This document shows positions 26,904 to 36,080 of a DNA stretch of 64,000 nt, one piece after another. The stretch's first letter is position 1; every line of letters begins with the position of its first letter. The notes under the pieces were generated by a model. The model ran no database searches and was not told the origin of the DNA. It saw only the letters and a program-made list of their open reading frames with translations. The stretch covers positions 496,001-560,000 of the forward strand of contig NZ_JACHHZ010000002.1 in the NCBI RefSeq assembly GCF_014202975.1. The letters are read 5' to 3'. The position numbers and the translations under genes are program-made. This DNA comes from Povalibacter uvarum (GTDB lineage: Bacteria > Pseudomonadota > Gammaproteobacteria > Steroidobacterales > Steroidobacteraceae).

Positions 26904-27818
26904 ATGATTCAACTGTCCGTCGCGCGTATCGCGTCATGCGTCCTGGCACTGCTGATCGGCGTATCGAGCTTCACGGTTCACGCCCAGGATGGAGGCCGCG
27001 TCCTCGAGAGCCGCGATTTCAAGAGCCAGGTTCTCGGCAAGAGCGTCCGCTACAGCGTCTATCTGCCGGCCGGCTACGAGTCGAGCCCGACCCGTCACTA
27101 TCCGACGGTGTACCTGCTGCATGGCATGCCCTTCGATCCCGTCGATTCGGAAACCGACTGGATCCAGCAGGGTTCGGCTGATCGACTCGTCGGCGAAGCG
27201 ATCGCGAGCGGCCGGTTGCCGCCGATGATCCTCGTGATGCCCGATGCCGGCACGACCTGGTATTCGAACAGCGCGGACGGCAAAGTCCGTTACGAGGACA
27301 TGCTGATCGAGGAGTTCATTCCCTTCGTCGATCGTACGTTCCGCACGCGGCCACAGCGCCTGTTCCGTTCGGCCGTCGGCCTGTCGATGGGCGGTTACGG
27401 TGCGATGATGCTGGCGATGCGTCATCCGACGCTGTTCAGCGGAGCGGCAGCGCTCTCTCCCGGCATTCGCACCGAACAGGAAATCATCGCGACCGACGAT
27501 GCGTCCTGGCAGCGCTACTTCGGCCCGATCTACGGCGCGAACCTGCAAGGCGAGGCGCGTCTCAACGATGTCTGGCGCGCTCACTCGCCGCTCGCGCTGG
27601 CGAAGACGCTGCCGGTCGAACAGCTGAATCGCCAGCGCTGGTGGATCGACATGGGCGATGATGATTTCCTCTCCCAGGGCGGCGATGCGATGCATACGGT
27701 CCTGAAACAGCGCGGGATCAATCATGAGTATCGCGTGCGCGACGGCGGCCACACCTGGCTCTACTGGCGCACGGGACTCGTCGACGCGCTCGAGTTCGTC
27801 GCGGGCGCATACTGGTGA
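26904..27818 (+). CDS. Exported alpha/beta-hydrolase esterase (esterase D type)
   Basis: A 304-residue alpha/beta hydrolase with a Sec signal (VLALLIGVSSFTVHA). The nucleophile elbow is GLSMGGYGAM with the catalytic Ser in it; an oxyanion-region block is YPTVYLLHGMP. The terminal His is in DGGHTW, and an acid lies in MGDDDFL. It resembles putative tributyrin esterases, mycolyltransferases and enterochelin-esterase-like proteins. The substrate is unknown. It has its own ribosome site (GGAGCGAG) and stands alone. Confidence 0.9.
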   Translation: MIQLSVARIASCVLALLIGVSSFTVHAQDGGRVLESRDFKSQVLGKSVRYSVYLPAGYESSPTRHYPTVYLLHGMPFDPVDSETDWIQQGSADRLVGEAIASGRLPPMILVMPDAGTTWYSNSADGKVRYEDMLIEEFIPFVDRTFRTRPQRLFRSAVGLSMGGYGAMMLAMRHPTLFSGAAALSPGIRTEQEIIATDDASWQRYFGPIYGANLQGEARLNDVWRAHSPLALAKTLPVEQLNRQRWWIDMGDDDFLSQGGDAMHTVLKQRGINHEYRVRDGGHTWLYWRTGLVDALEFVAGAYW

Positions 27819-27918
27819 TCTGAAGCGCGTTTCTGAACGAAACGCCTGAAAAATCCCGGCCCACGACGATACGCTGCCATTTGTAATCGCCTCCGGTGCA
27901 TCCGCGCCGGAGGTCACG

Positions 27919-28899
27919 ATGCGAAAGCTGCTGGTCGTTCTCAGCCTGGTGGGATCTGTTCTCCCGAGCGGGATTCCATTCGCGGCGAACGCGCCGCCAC
28001 TGCTGCTCGCCAACATTTTTCGCGAAGACGCCGATCTCCCGAAGTACTGGGTGAGCGAGAAGTACGATGGCATCCGCGCGTACTGGAACGGCAGCGAGCT
28101 CGTTACACGCAACGGGAATGCCGTCCCGGCGCCCGGGTGGTTCACCGCGAACCTGCCTGACGTCCCGCTCGATGGCGAACTCTGGACAGGCCGCGGTCAG
28201 TTCGAAGCGCTGGCGCGCACCGTTCGCGATGTCATTCCCGACGAGGATGGCTGGCGCGCGGTGCGATACATGGTGTTCGATCTGCCGGCGCATCCCGGCA
28301 CATTCGATCAGCGGCTGGCGGCGCTCGGGAAATTGCATCTCGTCGCACCGGCCGAGGTCGTGACGCAGTTCAGGGTCGCGGACCGCGACTCACTTGAACG
28401 AAAGCTGCGAGAGATCGTCGACGCCGGCGGCGAAGGACTGATGCTTCACCACGGCGATTCGTACTACGTCGCCGGACGCAGCGACGATCTGCTCAAACTC
28501 AAACCGACGCTCGATGCGGAAGCACGCGTCGTCGGTCACCTGCCCGGCAAAGGCAAGTACGAAGGCATGATGGGAGCGCTGCGGGTCGAACGGCCTGACG
28601 GCTTGCAATTCCTGCTGGGAACCGGCTTCTCCGACGAGCAACGGCGCAATCCGCCGGCGATCGGCAGCTGGGTGACGTACAGCTTCACGAGCCTGACGGC
28701 AAAAGGACAGCCGAGGTTTGCGAGATTCGTCAGGGTCGCCGGGAGTAGTACCCGTCAAACCACTCATTCCACGTCTTGCCTTCGTCCCTGGACTCGACAA
28801 AGTGCTGACGCACGCGACCGTCGGGCAATGCGGTCCAGATACCTCGCAGGAGTGAGGTTTGCTTCTTGTCGATGTCCTGCAGCGGCCCTTCCAGGATGA
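27919..28899 (+). CDS. Periplasmic LigE-type ATP-dependent DNA ligase, extended C-terminus
   Basis: A 326-residue minimal ATP-dependent DNA ligase with a signal peptide. Motif I is SEKYDGIRAYW (adenylated K48), followed by LDGELWTGRGQFEAL, GGEGLMLH and LLKLKPTLDAEARVVGH, and an OB-fold ending at GSWVTYSFTSL and GQPRFARFVRV. LigE proteins seal nicks in the periplasm and are linked to uptake or repair of external DNA. Relatives end close to the RFVRV block. Here the frame runs about 55 residues further, through the antisense 3' end of the DUF1579 gene, with low-complexity Arg/Ser content, so the tail is unlikely to be functional. A stop in another frame (TAG near 28746) is a few bases after the expected end. 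Confidence 0.87.
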   Translation: MRKLLVVLSLVGSVLPSGIPFAANAPPLLLANIFREDADLPKYWVSEKYDGIRAYWNGSELVTRNGNAVPAPGWFTANLPDVPLDGELWTGRGQFEALARTVRDVIPDEDGWRAVRYMVFDLPAHPGTFDQRLAALGKLHLVAPAEVVTQFRVADRDSLERKLREIVDAGGEGLMLHHGDSYYVAGRSDDLLKLKPTLDAEARVVGHLPGKGKYEGMMGALRVERPDGLQFLLGTGFSDEQRRNPPAIGSWVTYSFTSLTAKGQPRFARFVRVAGSSTRQTTHSTSCLRPWTRQSADARDRRAMRSRYLAGVRFASCRCPAAALPG

Positions 28900-29236
28900 G
28901 CGAGCCGTCCTGCACCGTGCCGCTCATCTCGAGAATCACGCCCGGACTCACCCAGTTCTGTTTCCAGCGACGAGACAGCGGATCGTAGTAGTTCATGCTC
29001 ATCCCGCCGTGGCCCGCGGCCGACTGCCATCGTTCGATGAGCACGCAGCCATTCTCTTCCGAAGTAATGGTGTTGTAGCCGGCCAGCTTGCCGCTGCCAT
29101 CGCGTACCTCCCAGGTGCCCACCCAGAAGTCGAACTGTCGATGCGGCTCGCCATTGCATGCGGGCAACTGCGCTGGGAAGGCCGGCGACGACAGCAGAAG
29201 CGCCAGGCTCACGGCACTCGGCAGGGTTGCTCGCAT
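28730..29236 (-). CDS. DUF1579-type exported protein
   Basis: A 168-residue exported protein with signal peptide (LALLLSSPAFPA). Blocks such as HRQFDFWVGTWEV, GCVLIERWQSA, WKQNWVSPGV and RGIWTALPDGRVRQHFVESRDEGKTW match DUF1579-like (calycin/lipocalin-like) proteins. The single Cys pair (C27 and C63) could form a disulfide. Its 3' 170 nt overlap the tail of the DNA-ligase gene on the other strand. It is divergent from the AraC gene, with 122 bp between the likely starts. Confidence 0.8.
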   Translation of the reverse strand: MRATLPSAVSLALLLSSPAFPAQLPACNGEPHRQFDFWVGTWEVRDGSGKLAGYNTITSEENGCVLIERWQSAAGHGGMSMNYYDPLSRRWKQNWVSPGVILEMSGTVQDGSLILEGPLQDIDKKQTSLLRGIWTALPDGRVRQHFVESRDEGKTWNEWFDGYYSRRP

Positions 29237-29358
29237 GATCGTTTCCCGCGGGAGAGATCCATCGATCGTAAGCGTGGGGAATGCCCGGCGTGTCTCTCTG
29301 GCTGCGAATTTTCCAGGCCTTGACGACGCAAGGGCGAGTTCCCAGTCTATCCATCGTC

Positions 29359-30249
29359 ATGCTGCTGCGATCGATGCCCGACCTCTCGCCTGCGAACCGA
29401 TCCTTTCGGGAATGGTTCTATACGCGCTGGGGTCGCGAGAATTGCTTGATCCTGGGGCGCGCGCGCCACGCCGAGTACGCAAGGTTCCGGCAGCGCCTGT
29501 CGATCAAGATGGCTCGGGGCGGTGGCGAGCGTTACTTCCTCGACGGCCGCAGCGTCGCCGTCGACGATGACAGCTACCTGGTTTTGAACGATGGACGCAG
29601 CTACGGATCGCTGATCGACACGGACCAGGAAGTGGAGTCGTTCTCGATCTTCTTCCGGCCCGGCCTGCTCGAAGAAGTCTCCAGCGCAATGCGTGTGCCG
29701 ATCGATGACATCCCCGCGTACTCCCATCGGTTTGCGGGCAGCATCGAGTTCGACGAGCAATTGCGCCCTCATGATCAGGCGGTATCGCCGGTCATGCGGT
29801 TCATTCGTCATCACATCCTCGATGGCGTCGATGACGATCGCTGGTACGAGGAGCAGCTTCACGTCCTTGCCGCACGACTGCTTGCGCAGCAACACCGAAC
29901 GACGCAGGCGGTGCTGCGGCTCGACTGCGCGAAAGCATCCACGCGACAGGAGCTGCATCGTCGGGTCGGACTCGCGGCCGACTTCATGCAATCGAACTAC
30001 GAGCGCGACATCGGCCTCGACGACATCGCCGCGGCGGCGTGCCTGTCGGTTCACCACTTCATGCGGCTGTTTCGTCGCGTTCACAGCATGACGCCCACGC
30101 AGTTCCTCTACCGCAAACGCGTCCAGGTCGCGCTTCGGCTGCTGCAGCAGTCGAACCTGCCGGCGCAGGACATCGCAAGTCGGGTCGGCTTCAACTCGCG
30201 GGCGACCTTCTATCGGCAACTGAAGCGCTGGCGCAACCAGACCCCCTAA
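29359..30249 (+). CDS. AraC-family transcriptional regulator
   Basis: A regulator of about 296 residues. The C-terminal 100 residues carry the AraC helix-turn-helix pair (IGLDDIAAAACLSVHHFMRLFRRVHSMTPTQFLYRKRV and AQDIASRVGFNSRATFYRQLKRW). The N-terminal part has a cupin-like feature (RYFLDGRSVAVDDDSYLVLNDG). The start is uncertain: an in-frame ATG at 29359 gives homology from its first residues; starts at 29281 or 29374 are possible. The divergent DUF1579 gene and the gene downstream are candidate targets. Confidence 0.87.
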   Translation: MLLRSMPDLSPANRSFREWFYTRWGRENCLILGRARHAEYARFRQRLSIKMARGGGERYFLDGRSVAVDDDSYLVLNDGRSYGSLIDTDQEVESFSIFFRPGLLEEVSSAMRVPIDDIPAYSHRFAGSIEFDEQLRPHDQAVSPVMRFIRHHILDGVDDDRWYEEQLHVLAARLLAQQHRTTQAVLRLDCAKASTRQELHRRVGLAADFMQSNYERDIGLDDIAAAACLSVHHFMRLFRRVHSMTPTQFLYRKRVQVALRLLQQSNLPAQDIASRVGFNSRATFYRQLKRWRNQTP

Positions 30250-30312
30250 CCCGATCCGCCGTGCCGCAACGTTTGTAGAATACGAACGGCGGCAGCCTTC
30301 GCGGAGGATCTC

Positions 30313-31221
30313 TTGAGCGCTTCAATTCCAACCCCTATTGCCAATCGAGCGGGTCAGGCACTTATCTGCCTGGGGCTCGGGCTGGTGGTACTCGCGCTCG
30401 GCGGTTGCACGAAAAAGCCCGGCACGAGCGCTGAGTCGTCCTTTGGCCTTGCAGCCAACTATGCATCGCCCGCGCCGGCGATAGCAGCTCAGGCCACACG
30501 AAGGATCTCGGAGATCGCGGAAGACAGCTCGCTGGCCTATGAGCATTCCGTGTCCATCGAACTTCCCAAGGAAGTCCTGCCGAATCGGATGAAAGAGATC
30601 CAGAGCGCTTGCCAGAGTGATGCCCAGTCCGGCTGCACGTTGCTTGATGTCTCGATCAGTGCCAGCGAACGCGTCCCGAGCGGGAACCTGCGCATGCGCC
30701 TTGCCCCCGGAGGTGTCGAGCCTTTGCTCGAGGCCGCGTCGAAGGGCGGCGAGATCACTTCGCGCAATACTCATGCGGAGGACCTTGCCGAGTCTGTTGC
30801 CGATACCGAACGCAGACTTGCGCTGCTGACGGTGCACCGGGATCGGCTTGCTGAGTTCATGAAGGACAAGTCGCTGAAGGTGGAACAGCTGATCACTGTT
30901 TCCCGGGAACTGGCAGACGTGCAGACGCAGCTCGAGCAGGCCGCTACGACGCGAGCCAACCTCCGGCGCCGCATCGACACGGAACTGCTTACGATCTACT
31001 TCTCGGTTCCCGTCCAGGATTCCGCGGCTGAGCAATCGCCGATCTTCGATGCGTTGCGCGATTTCGGATCGACACTGCGCGAGACCTTCGGAATGGTCAT
31101 CCGGTTCATCGCAACGCTGCTGCCGTGGCTGCTCGTGATCGTGCCGGGTCTAATCCTGATCCGTTGGCTCTGGCGACGGATCAGTCTGTGGCTGAATCGC
31201 CGCGAGCAACGCCCTGCATGA
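30313..31221 (+). CDS. DUF4349 lipoprotein, TTG start
   Basis: A 302-residue DUF4349 protein. A lipobox (ALGGC) follows a hydrophobic signal. The DUF4349 body has a putative beta part, a coiled-coil (VADTERRLALLTVHRDRLAEFM through VQTQLEQA), then a membrane helix near the C-terminus (LLPWLLVIVPGLILIRWLWRRI) and a basic tail. GGAGGAT precedes a TTG start by a normal distance. A lipobox plus a C-terminal helix is the usual family layout. It overlaps the HAD phosphatase as ATGA. The function is unknown; an envelope role is likely. Confidence 0.85.
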   Translation: MSASIPTPIANRAGQALICLGLGLVVLALGGCTKKPGTSAESSFGLAANYASPAPAIAAQATRRISEIAEDSSLAYEHSVSIELPKEVLPNRMKEIQSACQSDAQSGCTLLDVSISASERVPSGNLRMRLAPGGVEPLLEAASKGGEITSRNTHAEDLAESVADTERRLALLTVHRDRLAEFMKDKSLKVEQLITVSRELADVQTQLEQAATTRANLRRRIDTELLTIYFSVPVQDSAAEQSPIFDALRDFGSTLRETFGMVIRFIATLLPWLLVIVPGLILIRWLWRRISLWLNRREQRPA

Positions 31222-31847
31222 CCGAACGGCTGCGGCTGGTCGTCTTCGATCTCGATGACGTGCTCGTGCATTTCCGGCCGCCGCGGCGGCTCGACTACCT
31301 GCATGCGCTCACCGGGCTCGCGCGCGAGCATCTGCACGAATCAATCTGGGCCTCCGACTTCGAGCCGGCAGCTGAGGCCGGCGCGTGGCCGGATCCGGAT
31401 GACTACCTCGACGAGTTCAACAAGCGGATAGGCTATCGCGTAACCGTGCAGCAGTGGATCGAAGCACGACGTGCCGCAATGGAACTGCGGCCCGAGGTGC
31501 TCGACGTCGCTCGTTCACTGCGCGGCCGCGTCGAGCTCGCGCTGCTCACGAACAACGGCTCGCTGCTCAAGCGCTCGCTGCCTGATCTCGTGCCCGATGT
31601 GTGCGAGGTTTTCGCGCCGCGCGTGCATGCGTCCTGCGACTTCAATGCACGCAAGCCCGATCCCATCGTCTTCACGCGACTCCTCGAGCACTACGGTGTT
31701 TCCCCAGAGCAGGCCCTGCATATCGATGACTCCCTCGATTATGTGAACGGCGCGATCGCCGCCGGCCTTAAGGGTGTGGTTTTCCACGACGTGCATTCGC
31801 TGATCGAAGCCTTGGGCCAATTACTCAGTACCGATCGCGGCAAGTAA
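31218..31847 (+). CDS. HAD-superfamily hydrolase (subfamily IA)
   Basis: A 209-residue HAD hydrolase. Motif I is VVFDLDDVLVHF (nucleophile and acid Asp), motif II is ALLTNNGS, motif III the Lys in FNARKPDPIVF, and motif IV LHIDDSLDYVNGA. It resembles small-molecule phosphatases such as beta-phosphoglucomutase or epoxide hydrolase N-domains. The ATGA overlap with DUF4349 fixes the start and shows co-translation. The substrate is unknown. Confidence 0.9.
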   Translation: MTERLRLVVFDLDDVLVHFRPPRRLDYLHALTGLAREHLHESIWASDFEPAAEAGAWPDPDDYLDEFNKRIGYRVTVQQWIEARRAAMELRPEVLDVARSLRGRVELALLTNNGSLLKRSLPDLVPDVCEVFAPRVHASCDFNARKPDPIVFTRLLEHYGVSPEQALHIDDSLDYVNGAIAAGLKGVVFHDVHSLIEALGQLLSTDRGK

Positions 31848-31887
31848 CCAATGCAAGTTCCCGCGGGCAGGCCTATGCTCGCAGCTC

Positions 31888-32415
31888 ATGGGGCGCTTCA
31901 CCGGGCATGACGTTCAGTTCTTCACAAGCGATGCCGATCAGGTTCGCGCGGTAGCGCATTTCGTTCAGGAAGGCGTCGCCGCTTCGCACACCTGTATCGT
32001 GGTCTCGACGCCAGAGCGTCGAAAGCAGATCACTGAGGAGCTGCGGTCGCGAGGCATCGACGTCACTTCTCTGATTGCGCGCTACCAGTACATCGAGCTG
32101 GACGCGCGAACCCTCCTTTCCAGTTTTCTCATCGACGATCGTTGCGACCGCGAACACTTCCATCGGATGCTCGACACATTGATGCGCCAGGCGTCGTCGC
32201 GTGGTGCACCAGTGCGAGCTTACGGCGAGATGGTCAGCCTGCTGATCGAAGACGGCCTGCCCGAAACGGCGATCGAGCTCGAAGAGCTCTGGAATGAGCT
32301 GACCCGCCAACAGGAGCTGATGTTGTTCTGCGGCTATTCCGCGAGCGCTGCGGCCGCACCCGTCTGTTCGAGCCGCGTGAGGGAACGAATCTGCGCCCTC
32401 CATAGCCACGCGTGA
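31888..32415 (+). CDS. Stand-alone MEDS-domain sensory protein
   Basis: A 175-residue protein consisting of one MEDS domain, named after DcmR-type sensors of methanogens and methylotrophs. Typical blocks are GRFTGHDVQFFTSDADQVRAVAHFVQEGV, HTCIVVSTPERRKQI, YQYIELDARTLLSSFLIDD and RAYGEMVSLLIEDG. It has no kinase, receiver or helix-turn-helix domain, so it must act through a partner; in other bacteria the domain is fused to histidine kinases or near anti-anti-sigma proteins. The gap to purT is small. The partner cannot be identified here. Confidence 0.85.
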   Translation: MGRFTGHDVQFFTSDADQVRAVAHFVQEGVAASHTCIVVSTPERRKQITEELRSRGIDVTSLIARYQYIELDARTLLSSFLIDDRCDREHFHRMLDTLMRQASSRGAPVRAYGEMVSLLIEDGLPETAIELEELWNELTRQQELMLFCGYSASAAAAPVCSSRVRERICALHSHA

Positions 32416-32494
32416 AGAGTGAGGCGCCTCAAGCCTCGCGCCCCTCTGCCTCCTATATACTCCCGCTCCCTTTCGTCACCGGTGAGATCGACCT

Positions 32495-33691
32495 GTGGCT
32501 TCACTCACGCTTGGCACTCCCCTCGCCCCCTCCGGTACGCGCGTAATGCTGCTTGGCTCGGGTGAGCTGGGCAAGGAAGTGGCGATCGAGCTGCAGCGCT
32601 TCGGTTGCGAAGTGATCGCAGTCGACCGCTATCCGAATGCGCCGGCCATGCAGGTCGCTCATCGCTCGCATGTCATCAGCATGCTCGACGGCAGCGCGTT
32701 GCGGGCAGTGATCGAGAAAGAACGTCCGCGCCTGATCGTTCCCGAGATCGAAGCCATTGCGACGCCGACGCTGATCGAGCTCGAGACCGAAGGCTTCACG
32801 GTCATTCCGACAGCGCGCGCAGCTCGCCTGACGATGGATCGGGAAGGCATCCGCAGGCTCGCGGCCGAACACCTCAAGCTTCGAACATCGCCCTATCGCT
32901 TTGCGGACACCGAAGCGGAGTACCGCAACGCCGTGCACGAGCTCGGCATGCCGTGCGTCGTGAAGCCGGTGATGAGCTCGTCGGGCAAAGGACAGAGCGT
33001 CGTGAAGTCAGCGGCGGACATCGCGCATGCCTGGAGCTACTCGCAGCAGGGCGGCCGCGCTGGCGGCGGACGGATCATCGTCGAAGGCTTCATTCGCTTC
33101 GACTACGAGATCACGCTGCTCACGGTGCGCCATGGCGGCAAGACGAGCTTCTGCGATCCGATCGGGCACCTGCAGATCGACGGCGACTATCGTGAATCGT
33201 GGCAGCCCCAGCCGATGAGCGCCCTCGCGCTCGCCGAATCGAAGCATATCGCCGAAGCGATCACGACCGAGCTCGGCGGCAACGGACTCTTCGGCGTCGA
33301 GCTCTTCGTTGCGGGCGATACGATCTACTTCAGCGAAGTGTCGCCGCGCCCGCACGACACTGGGCTCGTGACGCTGATCTCGCAGGACCTGTCCGAGTTT
33401 GCATTGCATGCCCGCGCGATTCTCGGTTTGCCGATTCCGGTTATCCGACAGCGCGGTCCGGCAGCTTCGTGCGCGTTGCTGGTCGATGGGGACTCCGCCA
33501 ACGTACGGTTTGAAAATGTTGAACGTGCGTTAACGGAACCTGACACAGCTATCCGGCTCTTCGGAAAACCGGAGGTGAGAGGCCATCGGCGCATGGGCGT
33601 ATCGCTGGCACTCGGTGACAGCATCGACAGTGCACGCGCGAAGGCACGTGCAATGACGCAAGCGTTGCTCGACGGAGTGCGGCTGGACTGA
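32495..33691 (+). CDS. purT: Formate-dependent phosphoribosylglycinamide formyltransferase
   Basis: A 398-residue ATP-grasp enzyme of the PurT type. It makes formyl-GAR from GAR using formate and ATP in step 3 of purine synthesis, a folate-independent alternative to PurN. Blocks are [71 protein letters not shown] and [22 protein letters not shown]. The length is normal. The start is a GTG; the ribosome site is modest. A TATATACT stretch lies about 35 nt before the start and could be part of a promoter. Confidence 0.96.
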   Translation: MASLTLGTPLAPSGTRVMLLGSGELGKEVAIELQRFGCEVIAVDRYPNAPAMQVAHRSHVISMLDGSALRAVIEKERPRLIVPEIEAIATPTLIELETEGFTVIPTARAARLTMDREGIRRLAAEHLKLRTSPYRFADTEAEYRNAVHELGMPCVVKPVMSSSGKGQSVVKSAADIAHAWSYSQQGGRAGGGRIIVEGFIRFDYEITLLTVRHGGKTSFCDPIGHLQIDGDYRESWQPQPMSALALAESKHIAEAITTELGGNGLFGVELFVAGDTIYFSEVSPRPHDTGLVTLISQDLSEFALHARAILGLPIPVIRQRGPAASCALLVDGDSANVRFENVERALTEPDTAIRLFGKPEVRGHRRMGVSLALGDSIDSARAKARAMTQALLDGVRLD

Positions 33692-33791
33692 TTCGTGACG
33701 TCAAGTCACTTGCCCGTTCCCGGCAATCGGCTGCCTCGTCAGTCCCGATCCATGTAAGCTGCGCGCCTTGCGCAGCTCAGGGGATCTTTTC

Positions 33792-34706
33792 ATGTCGAGC
33801 AGCCCCGCCACTGTTTCTTCGCCTATCGCCGACACGCGTACCTGGCTCACGCCAGTCGAGCTGTTGTTGCTCGGCGCCATCTGGGGCGCATCCTTCATGT
33901 TCATGCGAGTGTCGGCGAAAGACTTCGGCGCATTCGCACTGGTCGAAGTGCGAATCGCACTGGGTGCGCTGATCCTTCTCCCCTTCCTCTGGCGCGAGCG
34001 CGCACTCTTTACACGTTCGATCTGGTTGCGTGCCGCCGCAATCGGGACGATCAACACAGCGATTCCTTTCACCTTGTTCGCATGGGCAGCACAGCGTGCA
34101 CCCGCCGGCATCGGCGCGATCAGCAATGCGACGGCCGCCATGTTCACAGCACTCGTTGCGTTCGCGCTCTACGGCGAACGCATCAGCCTGCGTCGAAGCA
34201 TCGGCCTCGTGATCGGCTTCACCGGCGTCGTCGTTCTCGCGAGCGGCAAGACAGATGGCGACAGCGTCTGGCAGGCGGCATTGGCGGGCACATTCGCGGC
34301 GCTGCTCTATGGCTTCGGCGGCAACTTCCTGCGCCGCTATCTCGGAACACTTCCGCCCGCGGCAACCGCCGCTGCCACGCTGATCTGCGCGAGTGTCTTG
34401 CTTGCCCCGCTCGCGATTGCAACGTGGCCGCAGCAACCCATTCCGACAGTGTCATGGCTGAGTGCAATCGCATTGGGCGTACTCTGCACAGGCGTCGCCT
34501 ACCTGCTCTACTACCGACTGATCTATCGCATCGGCGCAACGCGTGCATCAACGGTCACGTACCTGATTCCACTGTTCGGTGTCATGTGGGCCTGGCTGCT
34601 GCTCGATGAGCCGGTGACGACCAGCATGGCCATTGCCTGCACGCTGATCCTGGGCGGTGTCGCGTTGAGCCAGCAGCGAGCGGTGACTGCGAAGAAACCT
34701 TCATGA
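33792..34706 (+). CDS. EamA/DMT-family transporter
   Basis: A 304-residue ten-helix protein of the drug/metabolite transporter superfamily with two EamA repeats. The first starts VELLLLGAIWGASFMFMRVSAKDFG, the second after LAGTFAALLYGFGGNFLRRYL. It also has typical repeat ends with IPLFGVMWAWLLLDEP. These transporters usually export amino acids or metabolites; the substrate is unknown. It overlaps the SDR gene as ATGA. The chosen ATG has a ribosome site AGGGGAT just upstream. Confidence 0.92.
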   Translation: MSSSPATVSSPIADTRTWLTPVELLLLGAIWGASFMFMRVSAKDFGAFALVEVRIALGALILLPFLWRERALFTRSIWLRAAAIGTINTAIPFTLFAWAAQRAPAGIGAISNATAAMFTALVAFALYGERISLRRSIGLVIGFTGVVVLASGKTDGDSVWQAALAGTFAALLYGFGGNFLRRYLGTLPPAATAAATLICASVLLAPLAIATWPQQPIPTVSWLSAIALGVLCTGVAYLLYYRLIYRIGATRASTVTYLIPLFGVMWAWLLLDEPVTTSMAIACTLILGGVALSQQRAVTAKKPS

Positions 34707-35446
34707 ATGACCGCAACGCCACCGTTGCAGTAGTTGGCGCCGGAGACTTCATCGGCGCGGCCATCGCGAAGCGATTTGCGGCGGAAGGCTTTACGGTGTT
34801 CGCCGGTCGACGCAATGGAGACAAGCTCGCACCGTTGGTTGCGGAGATTGAAGCGACCGGCGGCCGGATCGTCGCTCGATCGCTCGACGCGCGCCAGGAA
34901 GAGCAGATCGTGCAGTTCCTCGCCGACGCGGATCGACACGCGCCGCTCGAAGTGTGCATCTTCAACGTCGGCGCGAATGTGAATTTCCCGCTGCTCGACA
35001 CGACGGAGCGTGTGTTCCGCAAAGTCTGGGAGATGGCTTGCTACGGCGGATTTCTTTCGGCACGAGAAGCCGCACGCCTGATGCTGCCGCATGGCCGTGG
35101 GGCGATCTTCTTCACGGGCGCGACAGCGAGCCTTCGCGGCGGTATCGGTTACGCGGCCTTTGCGAGTGCCAAGTTCGGATTGCGGGCAGTGGCTCAGAGT
35201 GCGGCACGCGAGCTGGGACCCAAGAACATTCACGTCGCGCACCTGATTATCGATGCCGGTGTCGACACCGCGTGGGTACGAGAGCGAATCAAGTCGCAGC
35301 ACGGTGAGGAAGCAGCAGCCAATCTGCCGCCCGATCAGCTCATGAAACCGGAGTCTGTGGCTGACGCCTATTGGCAGCTCTATCAGCAACCCCGGGATGC
35401 CTGGACTTTCGAACACGAGATCCGCCCGTTCGGCGAGAAGTGGTGA
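34703..35446 (+). CDS. Short-chain dehydrogenase-like protein lacking the catalytic Tyr
   Basis: A 247-residue protein with the Rossmann fold of the SDR superfamily. The nucleotide loop is VVGAGDFIGAAIAKRFA (a variant of TGxxxGIG) and there is an N-terminal NVGAN motif replacing NNAG. The usual active-site Y-x-x-x-K is F-A-S-A-K here: Lys is present and a Phe is at the Tyr position, with a Tyr three residues earlier. Ser in TASLRGG remains. It is probably a diverged dehydrogenase or a binding protein. It is co-translated with the EamA exporter and followed by a DsbA-like isomerase. Confidence 0.87.
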   Translation: MNDRNATVAVVGAGDFIGAAIAKRFAAEGFTVFAGRRNGDKLAPLVAEIEATGGRIVARSLDARQEEQIVQFLADADRHAPLEVCIFNVGANVNFPLLDTTERVFRKVWEMACYGGFLSAREAARLMLPHGRGAIFFTGATASLRGGIGYAAFASAKFGLRAVAQSAARELGPKNIHVAHLIIDAGVDTAWVRERIKSQHGEEAAANLPPDQLMKPESVADAYWQLYQQPRDAWTFEHEIRPFGEKW

Positions 35447-35451
35447 ACCGC

Positions 35452-36054
35452 ATGCGCAGCGTCGAGTTCCATTTCGATTTCGGCAGCCCGAACGCCTACC
35501 TGAGTCATCGGGTCATTCCCGCCATCGAGAAGCGAACCGGCGTCCGCTTCGAGTACGTGCCCGTTCTCCTCGGCGGTGTCTTCAAGCTCACCAGCAACCG
35601 CTCGCCGATCGAAAGCTTCGCGGGCGTCCGCAACAAGCTCGAATACCAGCAGCTCGAGATTCGTCGCTTCGTCGCGCGGCATGGCATCACGGATTTCAGG
35701 ATGAACCCGCATTTCCCCGTGAACACACTGACGTTGATGCGCGGTGCCGTGGCGGCGCAGTCGCTAGGCGTGTATGAACGCTACGTCGAGGCGATGTTCC
35801 GCAACATGTGGGCGGAGCCGAAGAAGATGGATGATCCCGAAGTGCTCCGATCAGTGCTGAAGCACGAGGGCTTCGATGCGGAGCGCCTGATGGAACTGGC
35901 GCAGACCCAGGCAATCAAGGATCAGCTCGCCGCGAATACTGCGCGCTCAGTGGAGCGAGGGACATTCGGGTCGCCGACGTTCTTCGTGGGGGAGGAGATC
36001 TACTTTGGGAAGGACAAGCTGGGGGAAGTAGAGGAGAGCCTGCTGGCCGGCTAG
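35452..36054 (+). CDS. 2-hydroxychromene-2-carboxylate isomerase-like (DsbA-fold) protein
   Basis: A 200-residue protein of the HCCA-isomerase/DsbA-like thioredoxin fold. Visible are VEFHFDFGSPNAYLSHRVIP at the N-terminus (the Ser in FGSPNAY is the glutathione-site residue), FAGVRNKLEYQQLEI, FPVNTLTLMRGAVAA and ERGTFGSPTFFVGEEIYFGKDKL at the end. The family isomerises aromatic-degradation intermediates with glutathione; many members have unknown substrates. The start is the ATG 6 nt after the SDR stop; a GTG overlapping that stop (GTGA) is an alternative. Confidence 0.9.
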   Translation: MRSVEFHFDFGSPNAYLSHRVIPAIEKRTGVRFEYVPVLLGGVFKLTSNRSPIESFAGVRNKLEYQQLEIRRFVARHGITDFRMNPHFPVNTLTLMRGAVAAQSLGVYERYVEAMFRNMWAEPKKMDDPEVLRSVLKHEGFDAERLMELAQTQAIKDQLAANTARSVERGTFGSPTFFVGEEIYFGKDKLGEVEESLLAG

Positions 36055-36080
36055 CAATTAGCCGCAGAGAGTCTGGGTTC

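Noticed and set aside
26934-28145. A 403-codon minus-strand frame
   Set aside because: Antisense to the esterase and the DNA ligase start, both of which have catalytic motifs.
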